A DNA stretch of 10,306 bases, from the NCBI GenBank assembly GCA_964593905.1, contig CAZQLE010000145.1, forward strand, positions 1 through 10,306, given 5' to 3'. The position numbers and the translations under genes were made by a program. Position 1 is the stretch's first letter. Each line of letters opens with the position of its first letter. This DNA comes from CAZQLE01 sp964593905. Its GTDB lineage: Bacteria > Chloroflexota > Anaerolineae > Anaerolineales > Anaerolineaceae. The notes under the pieces are model-generated. The model was not told the origin of the DNA. It saw nothing but the letters and a program-made list of their open reading frames with translations, and did no database searches. Below, piece by piece: positions 1 to 5,752 of the stretch.

Positions 1-97
1 GGGTACAACCTGCAATGGCCAGCGCGCCGAGCAGGAGCAGTAATAAGAAGGTGCAATGATTTGGCTGTGCGGATGAAAATGATCTGGCGGCTTTCAA
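1..97 (-). CDS. 5' end of a lipoprotein gene (partial, runs off the left edge)
   Basis: Read on the minus strand, this frame encodes 32 residues before the window ends. It starts with a basic N-region (MKAAR), continues through a leucine-rich hydrophobic core at about residues 17-30 and ends in a lipobox-like AIAGC, with the lipidated cysteine at residue 31. This is a lipoprotein signal peptide, so the product should be anchored on the outer face of the cytoplasmic membrane. The proposed start is TTG at 97-95, because GGAAGG at 108-103 sits 5 bases upstream. A GTG at 103-101 is in frame but overlaps that site, and a stop at 133-131 closes the frame upstream. There is no ATG in between. The mature protein lies outside the window, so no function can be given. 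The gene follows recA on the same strand, separated by about 190 bp and a hairpin. Confidence 0.55.
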   Translation of the reverse strand, partial: MKAARSFSSAQPNHCTFLLLLLLGALAIAGCT

Positions 98-289
98 GGT
101 CACCTTCCAGTTCCAATGGGTTGGTCTCTCTTATTGCAAGATTAAGGCCAACCTGCAGCCAAAAATAAAAACCCCGGTAACTTTTCAGCCATTAGAGCGA
201 ATGCCTGACTTTGTCTCTGTGGTTTGAGCCTTTACAGGCCCTGATTTCTCAAGCCTTGGCTGGGGAAATCAGGGCCTGTGGGTTAACCT
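98..289. other. Intergenic region between recA and the lipoprotein gene
   Basis: I find no credible coding frame here. Besides the strong hairpin at 235-278, there is a weak 6-bp inverted repeat (119-124 with 148-153). No clear -35/-10 pair for the lipoprotein gene could be picked out on the minus strand, so its promoter is unknown. Confidence 0.5.
235..278 (-). terminator. Hairpin downstream of recA, probable terminator lacking a U-tract
   Basis: A perfect 14-bp inverted repeat (235-248 with 265-278; arm CAGGCCCTGATTTC) encloses a 16-base loop. It begins about 12 bases past the recA stop. On the recA strand the bases after the stem read TAAAGGCTC, so there is no run of U. It may terminate inefficiently, need Rho, or protect the 3' end of the mRNA. 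The position directly after recA is the main argument for calling it a terminator. Confidence 0.55.
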
Positions 290-1390
290 TTAATCTTCTC
301 CAGAGCTATCATCGCCGCCTTCTGCGAAGGCCGCCAATAAAACGTCACTGCCCATCGCGCGATCGCGAACAGCGGTTTCAATTTCGTTGGCAATTTCCGG
401 GTTTTGGCGCAAGAATTCTTTGGCGTTTTCACGGCCCTGGCCCAGGCGGACATCGCCATAGGAATAGAAAGCGCCGCGTTTGAGGATGATCTCAAGCTGG
501 GTGGCGAGATCGATGATATCGCCGACTTTGGAGATGCCTTCGTTGTACATGATGTCAAATTCGGCGGTGCGGAAGGGCGGGGCGACCTTGTTTTTGACCA
601 CCCGGACGCGCACCCGGTTGCCGATGATTTCTGCGCCAACCTTGATGGACTGGATGCGGCGAACATCCATGCGGACTGAAGCATAGAACTTGAGCGCCAG
701 ACCGCCGGGGGTGGTTTCGGGGTTGCCAAACATGATGCCAATTTTCTGACGTAACTGGTTGGTGAAGATCACCGCGGTTTTGGTCTGGTTGATTGCCCCC
801 GAAAGCTTTCGCAGCGCTTGAGACATCAAGCGGGCTTGCATACCCATGGTGGCATCACCCATGTCGCCTTCAATTTCTGAACGTGGAACCAGCGCGGCGA
901 CCGAGTCGATGACCACTACATCCACCGCACCGGAGCGCACCAGGGTTTCGGTGATTTCAAGCGCCTGTTCGCCGGTGTCGGGCTGCGATACGTAAAGCTG
1001 GTTGATATCAACCCCCAGCCGCGTGGCATAAACCGGGTCGAGCGCATGTTCCATATCCACATAAGCTGCCGTCCCGCCGGCCTTTTGTGACTCGGCGACG
1101 ATATGCAAACACAGGGTGGTCTTGCCCGAAGATTCTGGCCCGTAGATTTCGGTAATACGCGCCCGCGGAATCCCGCCGACGCCCAGCGCCAGATCCAACG
1201 CTAATGACCCGGTGGAGATGGCTTCTACCTGCAGGTTATGATCTCCCAGGCGCATGATCGATCCTTCGCCGTAGCGCTTGATGATGTCACCCAGGGCTTT
1301 ATCCAGCACAACCCGGCGGGCATCGTTCATTGAATTATTGCCTTCACCAGGCAGGGGAGTGGCAGCAGATGGGTTTGTTTTTCGTGCCAT
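290..1390 (-). CDS. recA: Recombinase RecA
   Basis: RecA forms ATP-dependent filaments on single-stranded DNA, performs strand exchange in homologous recombination, and stimulates LexA self-cleavage in the SOS response. The 366-residue product carries all hallmarks: Walker A GPESSGKTT (84-92), catalytic Glu114 in the YVDMEHALDP segment, Walker B VVVID (158-162), loop L1 around EGDMGDATMG (174-183), and loop L2 around RQKIGIMFGNPETTP (214-228). The C-terminal tail is acidic (GGDDSSGED), as in other RecA proteins. The ATG at 1390 is preceded by CAGGAG with good spacing. An internal ATG at 1330 (residue 21) also has an AAGG-type site upstream and would give a 346-residue protein whose motif positions match E. 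coli RecA within two residues. The first 20 residues may therefore be a lineage-specific extension or not translated. Identity is certain; only the start is open. Confidence 0.98.
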   Translation of the reverse strand: MARKTNPSAATPLPGEGNNSMNDARRVVLDKALGDIIKRYGEGSIMRLGDHNLQVEAISTGSLALDLALGVGGIPRARITEIYGPESSGKTTLCLHIVAESQKAGGTAAYVDMEHALDPVYATRLGVDINQLYVSQPDTGEQALEITETLVRSGAVDVVVIDSVAALVPRSEIEGDMGDATMGMQARLMSQALRKLSGAINQTKTAVIFTNQLRQKIGIMFGNPETTPGGLALKFYASVRMDVRRIQSIKVGAEIIGNRVRVRVVKNKVAPPFRTAEFDIMYNEGISKVGDIIDLATQLEIILKRGAFYSYGDVRLGQGRENAKEFLRQNPEIANEIETAVRDRAMGSDVLLAAFAEGGDDSSGED

Positions 1391-1492
1391 TGGTTCGCTC
1401 CTGTTTTCGTAAACCGCTTTGTAATCGCTCAGTCATTCTGGCAAACTTGGGCTGTATCTCTGTGGCCTGAGAAGTTACACCGCTTTTTTATC

Positions 1493-1498
1493 ATTATA
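1493..1498 (-). promoter_or_regulatory. Possible second recA -10 element
   Basis: A perfect TATAAT is read on the minus strand at 1498-1493, about 100 bp upstream of the recA ATG. The best -35 at 17-bp spacing is TTCCCC, which is poor, and there is no extended -10 TG. It could give weak, LexA-independent basal expression or be chance in an AT-rich leader. Confidence 0.25.
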
Positions 1499-1510
1499 TA
1501 CCGCTGCTAA

Positions 1511-1534
1511 CAAACGGGGAAATTAATCCGTTTG
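1511..1534. repeat. Small inverted repeat in the recA leader
   Basis: A 7-bp inverted repeat (1511-1517 with 1528-1534; arm CAAACGG) encloses a 10-base AT-rich loop. It lies just downstream of the recA promoter, so it would form near the 5' end of the leader RNA. A role in message stability is possible but nothing further supports one. Confidence 0.35.
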
Positions 1535-1553
1535 ATTTTCGCAATGTTTAATT

Positions 1554-1581
1554 ATTATAGTACATATGTTCAAATCGTCAA
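1554..1581 (-). promoter_or_regulatory. recA promoter with LexA (SOS) operator in the spacer
   Basis: On the minus strand, TTGACG (1581-1576) and TATAAT (1559-1554) are separated by 16 bp, an almost ideal sigma-70-type pair. The spacer contains GAACATATGTAC (1571-1560), which differs at one base from the Gram-positive LexA consensus GAAC-N4-GTTC. LexA bound there would block RNA polymerase. Transcription should start near 1547, giving a leader of about 157 bases. The hexamers and palindrome are seen directly; regulation by LexA is inferred from family knowledge and from the gene being recA. Confidence 0.8.
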
Positions 1582-1661
1582 GCACGGGTTATTAAAAATT
1601 TACCAGGCGATTCTTAAAGTAGGAATGCTGACTGGTAAAAAAGAAAATTGGCCCCATCCCC

Positions 1662-1700
1662 CGGCTTCGCCGTACCCTTCCCCGAAAAAACGGGGAAGGG
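1662..1700. repeat. REP-like palindromic element, first hairpin
   Basis: A perfect 10-bp inverted repeat (1675-1684 with 1691-1700; arm CCCTTCCCCG) has a six-A loop on the plus strand. It is preceded by a small 4-bp hairpin, CGGC-TTC-GCCG, at 1662-1672. Together with C-rich flanking sequence this resembles dispersed intergenic palindromes common in bacterial genomes. On the minus strand the loop is six T, but no U-tract follows the stem on either strand, so it is not a typical terminator. Membership of a repeat family is inference and needs the whole genome. Confidence 0.5.
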
Positions 1701-1710
1701 AAACCATTCA

Positions 1711-1751
1711 TTTGGGGTATGGATGGCGGTTTCCGCCATCCATACCCCAAA
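1711..1751. repeat. Perfect 19-bp inverted repeat, second hairpin
   Basis: Arms at 1711-1729 and 1733-1751 are perfectly complementary over 19 bp (arm begins TTTGGGGTATGG) and separated by only three T residues. It is the most stable structure in the window. No U-run follows on either strand. It lies 11 bp from the preceding hairpin and the two probably form one composite element between recA and nagA. Possible roles are a transcript barrier, RNA processing site or miniature mobile element; none is demonstrated by the sequence. Confidence 0.6.
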
Positions 1752-1792
1752 CCCCGAAGAAACGCAATGGACTTTAACAATCCCTGTGATTA

Positions 1793-1825
1793 AAAATGAT
1801 CGGGCCGATCTTTGGTCGGCCCGAT
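1793..1825 (-). terminator. Rho-independent terminator of nagA
   Basis: A 10-bp perfect stem (1816-1825 with 1799-1808; arm ATCGGGCCGA) with a 7-base loop begins 35 bases after the nagA stop. On the minus strand it is followed by CATTTTTAATC, a U-rich tract. On the plus strand AAAAA precedes and follows it, so termination is expected mainly for nagA. Confidence 0.8.
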
Positions 1826-1859
1826 AAAAACTGGAACGTTCATACCCGCAGCGGAATTA

Positions 1860-3008
1860 TTATCTGGCGTAGAGGATATCGCCTGCGACGATGGTCATTT
1901 GCACGACACCGGCGGGGTCGATAAACGTCAGGTCGGCGTCATAACCGGGGGCCAGAAGGCCCTTTGTGTTCAGGTTGAACAGCGCTGCCGGGTTGCGGGT
2001 GAGGGTGGGGAGCACATCAGCAAGGGGGGCGTTGCAATATTTCATCACGTTCTGCAGGGCTTGCTGCTGGGTAAGGATGCTGCCGGCCAGGGTGCCGTCT
2101 TCGAGGCGGGCGGTGGTTTGATCTACGATGGTGATTTGATCGCCCAGATGATACGTTCCCGGCTGCATTCCAAGCGCGGCCATCGCGTCAGTAATCAGCA
2201 TGAGTCGGGATGAACCCTGACATTGCCAGGCGGTGTGCACCATGCCGGGATGTACATGAATGCCATCGACAATAATCCCGGCCGAAACTTCGGGGTGGTT
2301 CAAGACGGCCCCGGTAAGACCCGGTGCACGATGTTCGAGCGTGGGCATGGCGTTAAACAGGTGGGTGGCGCAGCCAAACCCGGCTTCGAAGGCGTTTTCG
2401 GCCTGTTCGTAGGTTGCCAGTGAATGCCCGGCGCTGACCACCACCCCTTGCGCCATCAGTTGGCGGGCAACATCCAGCGCACCCGGCAGTTCTGGGGCGA
2501 GGGTGACCAGAAGGACCCTGTTCTGACGCGACCAGGATTGGACAGCCGAAAGCGCCGGCAGGCGTAAATGAGCGGGGTTATGGGCGCCTTTTTTCTGGGG
2601 ATTCAGAAAGGGCCCCTCGATATGCAAACCGAGCGGAAGGGCGCCTTTCCAACCTGGGGGCGGCCCGGCACGCAGCACCTGGATGGCCTGTTCGTACCGC
2701 TCCAGCGGGGCGGTGATGATGGTGGGGAAAAACGCCGTGGTGCCATATTGGGGCATTTGTGCGGCCACCGACCAGATTTGGTCGGGCCGTTCGGTGAAAT
2801 CGACCCCGAACCCGCCGTTGAGCTGAATATCGATCCAACCGGGAGATGCGATCCAGCCGGTGGCGTCGATGACTTTGGATTGTTTCGAAAAGAGGTTTCC
2901 CTGCCAGGGTGTCACCGATTGAATGCGACCCTCCTCAAGAAGGATGTGAGAATCGGGGATCTCATCACTGGCATGGGTCACTGCGGCATGAACGATTTCC
3001 ATCAACAT
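1860..3008 (-). CDS. nagA: N-acetylglucosamine-6-phosphate deacetylase
   Basis: This cytoplasmic amidohydrolase converts GlcNAc-6-phosphate to glucosamine-6-phosphate and acetate. With the start at 3008 the product is 382 residues, the family's usual size. It shows PGWIDIQLNGGFG (56-68), HIEGPFLNPQKKGAHNP (129-145, metal ligand Glu131), SAGHS with His195, THLFNAM with His216, GIHVHPGM (249-256), and LITDA with the catalytic Asp274. Glu131, His195 and His216 fall at the same residue numbers as the E. coli ligands. The first metal motif is QLN rather than HxH, as in the single-zinc E. coli-type enzyme. The frame can be extended to a TTG at 3023, but GGAGG lies inside that extension six bases before the ATG at 3008, so 3008 is the real start. 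It is divergent from the regulator gene and shares its control region, fitting an amino-sugar regulon. Confidence 0.95.
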   Translation of the reverse strand: MLMEIVHAAVTHASDEIPDSHILLEEGRIQSVTPWQGNLFSKQSKVIDATGWIASPGWIDIQLNGGFGVDFTERPDQIWSVAAQMPQYGTTAFFPTIITAPLERYEQAIQVLRAGPPPGWKGALPLGLHIEGPFLNPQKKGAHNPAHLRLPALSAVQSWSRQNRVLLVTLAPELPGALDVARQLMAQGVVVSAGHSLATYEQAENAFEAGFGCATHLFNAMPTLEHRAPGLTGAVLNHPEVSAGIIVDGIHVHPGMVHTAWQCQGSSRLMLITDAMAALGMQPGTYHLGDQITIVDQTTARLEDGTLAGSILTQQQALQNVMKYCNAPLADVLPTLTRNPAALFNLNTKGLLAPGYDADLTFIDPAGVVQMTIVAGDILYAR

Positions 3009-3064
3009 TTTTGACCTCCACAAAAGGGCCGGTCAACCGGCGGGCAAAGCAGGGAAAGTGTCGA

Positions 3065-3093
3065 TTGACAACGAAAATAATTTGTTGTAACAT
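3065..3093 (+). promoter_or_regulatory. Promoter of the gntR-led operon
   Basis: A perfect TTGACA at 3065-3070 is followed after 17 bp by TAACAT (3088-3093), a moderate -10. The predicted start lies near 3100, inside the operator. A better -10, TATAAT, exists at 3114-3119 but has no recognisable -35 at the right distance; it may belong only to the opposing nagA promoter, whose TATAAT overlaps it within ATTATAAT. Confidence 0.55.
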
Positions 3094-3113
3094 GTCATTA
3101 CATGTAAGGACAT
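3090..3113. promoter_or_regulatory. Palindromic operator between nagA and gntR
   Basis: Positions 3092-3113 form a 22-bp palindrome with one mismatched pair: ATGTC (3092-3096), a perfect core TTACATGTAA (3098-3107), and GACAT (3109-3113). The hexamer ACATGT also occurs twice, at 3090-3095 and 3100-3105, one helical turn apart. It covers the predicted start points and -10 elements of both divergent transcripts. The GntR protein encoded alongside is the obvious candidate ligand. The core does not match the TGGTCTAGACCA-like sites known for DasR and NagR/YvoA. Confidence 0.65.
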
Positions 3114-3140
3114 TATAATCCAAACCATAACACGGGTCAA
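3112..3140 (-). promoter_or_regulatory. nagA promoter
   Basis: On the minus strand TTGACC (3140-3135) and TATAAT (3117-3112) are 17 bp apart, so nearly consensus. The predicted start is near 3105, leaving a leader of about 97 bases. A small GCCGG/CCGGC stem (3028-3041) lies in that leader close to the ribosome-binding site. The -10 overlaps the operator palindrome. Confidence 0.65.
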
Positions 3141-3165
3141 TTTTAGAATTTTTTATTGAGGCGAT

Positions 3166-3909
3166 ATGACTTCAGACCTTGCTCTGGATAATCGCAGTCC
3201 TGTTCCCCTTTATCACCAGTTGAAATTTTATCTGGAGAATATGATCGCGTCTGGAGATTTAAACCCCGGCGACCGGATTCCTTCTGAAGCGGAGCTGGGC
3301 GAAAAATTTCAGGTCAGCCGGACGACTGTGCGGCAGGCGTTGGGTGATCTGGTAAACCAGGGGCTGTTGACCCGTATTCAGGGGAAGGGGACCTTTATTG
3401 CTCAAAAGCGCATTCAGCAGCATCTGGGGCATTTGACCAGTTTTACGCAGGATATGCAGTCGCGTCTATCGCGCCCGCGCTCGGCAGTGCTGCGCTTTGA
3501 GGTGGTTTCCAGCAATATCATGGTGGCAAATGCCCTGAAGATTCAGACCGGCGACCCGGTGATGCTCTTGAAGCGCATCCGTTTTGCCGATGACCAGCCG
3601 CTGGCGGTGGAAGTTTCGTACCTGCCGTATCGTGAGTATGGCGCGTTGTTGGAAGAGAATTTTGCCGAATCTTCGTTGTATGAGACTTTGAAAAATCGGT
3701 TTAATGTCTTTGCGGTGCGCGCCTTGCAACAGATCGAGGCGGTTTCGTGCCCGGCGGATGAGGCCAAGCTGTTAAAGATCCGCCGCGGCGCCCCGATTTT
3801 GCATATCAACCGCACCACATTCGGCCAGGATGACCGGCCTTTTGAAACAGTCGAATCTTATTATCGCAGCGACTGTTATGTATTCCATGTTGAAATCTGG
3901 TCCAAATAA
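3166..3909 (+). CDS. GntR-family (HutC subfamily) transcriptional regulator with UTRA domain
   Basis: The 247-residue protein has a winged helix-turn-helix at about 12-79 (PLYHQLKFYLENMI, then PSEAELGEKFQVSRTTVRQAL at 39-59 and the wing GKGTFI at 73-78). A UTRA effector domain follows from about residue 88 to the end. This matches NagR/YvoA and DasR, which respond to phosphorylated amino sugars such as GlcNAc-6-P or GlcN-6-P. Its place between nagA and a kinase/transporter operon supports such a role, probably as repressor of both directions. The ATG has GAGG only four bases upstream, a short spacing that may keep translation low. The exact effector cannot be read from sequence, so no gene symbol is given. 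Confidence 0.9.
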   Translation: MTSDLALDNRSPVPLYHQLKFYLENMIASGDLNPGDRIPSEAELGEKFQVSRTTVRQALGDLVNQGLLTRIQGKGTFIAQKRIQQHLGHLTSFTQDMQSRLSRPRSAVLRFEVVSSNIMVANALKIQTGDPVMLLKRIRFADDQPLAVEVSYLPYREYGALLEENFAESSLYETLKNRFNVFAVRALQQIEAVSCPADEAKLLKIRRGAPILHINRTTFGQDDRPFETVESYYRSDCYVFHVEIWSK

Positions 3910-3948
3910 TCTTTCATCCTCCATTGCCAGATCTATAAAGGAAACCGC

Positions 3949-4695
3949 ATGTGCGCTTTAACGCCAGGAATCGATGCCTATTATTCTGCTGTGCGCGAGC
4001 TCAGCGAAAAGGTTGTTGAGAGTCAGCGTTCTTTGCTGGCCGAAGTGGCGCAGGAAATGGCCCGGGTGGTGGCAGCCGGGCAGCGTATCTTTTTGTTTGG
4101 CACCGGACATTCACACATGCTGGCCGAAGAGGCCTTTTACCGCGCGGGCGGAATGGCGGCAGCCGTGCCGGTCTTTTATCCGGCCTTGATGCTGCATGAG
4201 AATGCAGCTTTAAGCGGCCAGCTGGAGCGGTCAGCGGGGTTGGCAAGGCCGATTCTGGAGCGCTATGCTCCCCAGCCGGGTGAAATGATGTTTATTTTTT
4301 CAAACAGCGGCGTTAATTATTTGCCGGTGGAGATGGCGCTGCTGTGCAAAGAGCTTGGTTTAACGGTGGTGGGGGTGTGTTCAAAAGCCTATGCAGCAGT
4401 TGCGCCCCTTTCGGCGCTGGCAAAGCGCCTGGACGAGATCTGCGATTATACGATTGATAACTTTGGCCCTCCGGGCGATGCCCAGGTGGAACTGCCGGGA
4501 ATGGAGTGGCGGGTCGGCCCGATTTCCACCCTGATGGGGGCGTTGATCTGGAATTGTCTTTTGACTGAAACGATGTTTCAGGTTACCGCGCTGGGCCTGA
4601 CCCCGCCGGTGATTGTCAGCCATAATCTGCCTGGTGCGGTGGAACACAACCGTGAACTGCTGCAATACTGGCGCCAGCGCAACCCACATCTTTAA
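3949..4695 (+). CDS. SIS-domain sugar-phosphate protein (UPF0309 / SIS_2 type, NagS-like)
   Basis: The 248-residue protein has an N-terminal helical part (1-40) and one SIS domain. Glycine-rich FGTGHSHMLAEEAFYRAGG (50-68) and the phosphate-binding loop FSNSGVN (117-123) are clear. SIS domains bind phosphosugars and act as isomerases, deaminases, dehydratases or regulators. This type is often found beside nagA and ROK kinases; a Streptomyces relative (NagS) has been described as a GlcNAc-6-phosphate dehydratase. Because no nagB lies in the window, the protein could act on GlcNAc-6-P, GlcN-6-P or MurNAc-6-P. MurQ is a SIS etherase, but it is longer and differs in motif spacing. A good ribosome-binding site, AAAGGA, stands six bases before the ATG, 39 bp after gntR. 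Fold assignment is firm; the reaction is unresolved. Confidence 0.8.
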   Translation: MCALTPGIDAYYSAVRELSEKVVESQRSLLAEVAQEMARVVAAGQRIFLFGTGHSHMLAEEAFYRAGGMAAAVPVFYPALMLHENAALSGQLERSAGLARPILERYAPQPGEMMFIFSNSGVNYLPVEMALLCKELGLTVVGVCSKAYAAVAPLSALAKRLDEICDYTIDNFGPPGDAQVELPGMEWRVGPISTLMGALIWNCLLTETMFQVTALGLTPPVIVSHNLPGAVEHNRELLQYWRQRNPHL

Positions 4696-4702
4696 GGTGC
4701 AT

Positions 4703-5671
4703 ATGACAGAAACATTGGCCATTGGGGTGGACCTGGGCGCAACCAAAATTGCATCGGCACTGATTGCCCAAAACGGACAGGTGTTGATGATGAAGCAGGC
4801 CGCCACCTCACCCGAACAGGGCCCGCAGCGGGTTTTGGATACGATTGCGGGTGCGGTAAATGAATTGATTGCCGCCGCTCACACGGCCGGGCAGCCGCTG
4901 GGCGGAATTGGCCTGGGCAGCCCCGGACAAATTGACACCGTGGGAGGCCGGGTTCGCAATGCGGTTAATCTGGGTTGGAAGGAAGTTTCTCTGGTTTCGG
5001 AGCTGCGCTCCCGCTTGGTGGAACCCTACCCGGTCTGGCTGCAAAAAGATGCCAACGCCAGCACGCTGGGTGAATATTACCTGGGCGCTGGCCGGGGGTG
5101 TCCCGATTTTGTGTACCTGAGTGTCGGCTCCGGGTTGGGCGGGGGTCTGCTCACCGCCGGCAAACTGGTAACCGGGGCGACAGGCAGCGCGATGGAAGTG
5201 GGGCATATTTCGTTGGATCCTGAGCACGGACGGCTGTGTAATTGTGGCATACGCGGTTGTGCTGAAACGTTTGCTTCAGGGCCGGGACTGGTTGCTGTAA
5301 CGCGCAGCCTGCTGGCACAAGGCGAACCGGCAACCCAGCTTCAGGATGGCCCTGATCTGACGCCGGCGAACATTGTGCGTGCGTTGGAAATGGGTGACCC
5401 TGTGGCAGCAAAGGCAGTGGCGCGGGTGGGCGAGGCCTTGGGACAGATTGCGGCGATGTGCGCCATGTTGTCCAACCCGGCACGGGTGATCCTTGGGGGC
5501 GGGTTGGGCCTGGCGATCTTCGATTATCTGAAACCGCGGGTGCAGGCTGAAATTACCCGGCGGGTGTTCTCGGGCGCCAGCAACGAGGTGGAGATTTTGG
5601 CCTCGCAACTGGAAACCAGCGCGGCCGGTCCGGCCTGCCTGGTCTGGTATGGTTTAGATTCGGGTTGTTAG
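4703..5671 (+). CDS. ROK-family sugar kinase, probable N-acetylglucosamine kinase
   Basis: A 322-residue ROK kinase that would phosphorylate the imported amino sugar at O6 using ATP. Visible motifs: ATP phosphate-binding DLGATK (10-15), GIGLGSPG (68-75), QKDANASTLGEY (114-125) with catalytic base Asp116, SVGSGLGGG (140-148), EVGH (165-168) and CNCGIRGCAE (179-188). His168, Cys179, Cys181 and Cys186 form the ROK structural zinc site. The usual Asn before the catalytic Asp is Lys115 here. The chosen ATG at 4703 has AAGG five bases upstream and lies seven bases after the preceding stop; the frame stays open upstream to a TTG at 4613 but that would overlap the SIS gene by 83 bp. GlcNAc specificity is inferred from nagA and the SIS neighbour; ManNAc or glucose are alternatives. 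Confidence 0.88.
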   Translation: MTETLAIGVDLGATKIASALIAQNGQVLMMKQAATSPEQGPQRVLDTIAGAVNELIAAAHTAGQPLGGIGLGSPGQIDTVGGRVRNAVNLGWKEVSLVSELRSRLVEPYPVWLQKDANASTLGEYYLGAGRGCPDFVYLSVGSGLGGGLLTAGKLVTGATGSAMEVGHISLDPEHGRLCNCGIRGCAETFASGPGLVAVTRSLLAQGEPATQLQDGPDLTPANIVRALEMGDPVAAKAVARVGEALGQIAAMCAMLSNPARVILGGGLGLAIFDYLKPRVQAEITRRVFSGASNEVEILASQLETSAAGPACLVWYGLDSGC

Positions 5672-5680
5672 CGCAACCCG
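5661..5680 (+). repeat. Hairpin spanning the kinase stop codon
   Basis: A 7-bp inverted repeat (5661-5667 with 5674-5680; arm CGGGTTG) places the TAG stop of the kinase in a six-base loop. No U-tract follows. It could slow transcription or shield the 3' end of the upstream message before the highly expressed binding-protein gene. Confidence 0.35.
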
Positions 5681-5716
5681 TTCTAATGTTTGGGACTGGA
5701 TGAACGTTTCTGAAGG

Positions 5717-5742
5717 TCCTTTCCTCTATCAGCTTGAAAGGA
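5717..5742 (+). promoter_or_regulatory. Hairpin that could mask the ribosome-binding site of the binding protein
   Basis: TCCTTTC (5717-5723) is complementary to GAAAGGA (5736-5742) across a 12-base loop. The right arm contains most of the AAAGGAG ribosome-binding site (5737-5743) of the next gene. If formed, it would lower translation. An anti-SD of this size can be chance, so this is a weak call. Confidence 0.3.
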
Positions 5743-5752
5743 GAAGAATCGC

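Noticed and set aside
211..741. Open frames over the 3' end of recA on both strands
   Set aside because: They are shadows of recA; their composition is low-complexity and they have no plausible initiation sites.
1532..1780. Two small open frames, one on each strand, over the palindromes between recA and nagA
   Set aside because: Their similar peptides on opposite strands come from the inverted repeats themselves. No ribosome-binding site or known motif supports translation, and one of them overlaps the recA promoter.
3009..3023. Upstream TTG start for nagA
   Set aside because: The extension contains the GGAGG ribosome-binding site for the ATG at 3008, so it would have no site of its own.
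3009..3165. Search for a classical DasR/NagR site (TGGTCTAGACCA-like)
   Set aside because: No convincing match was found in the intergenic region; the only good palindrome is the TTACATGTAA-centred one.
4613..4702. Longer kinase start inside the SIS gene
   Set aside because: It would add 30 residues unlike any ROK N-terminus and overlap the SIS gene. The ATG at 4703 has its own site and lies right before the DLGATK motif.
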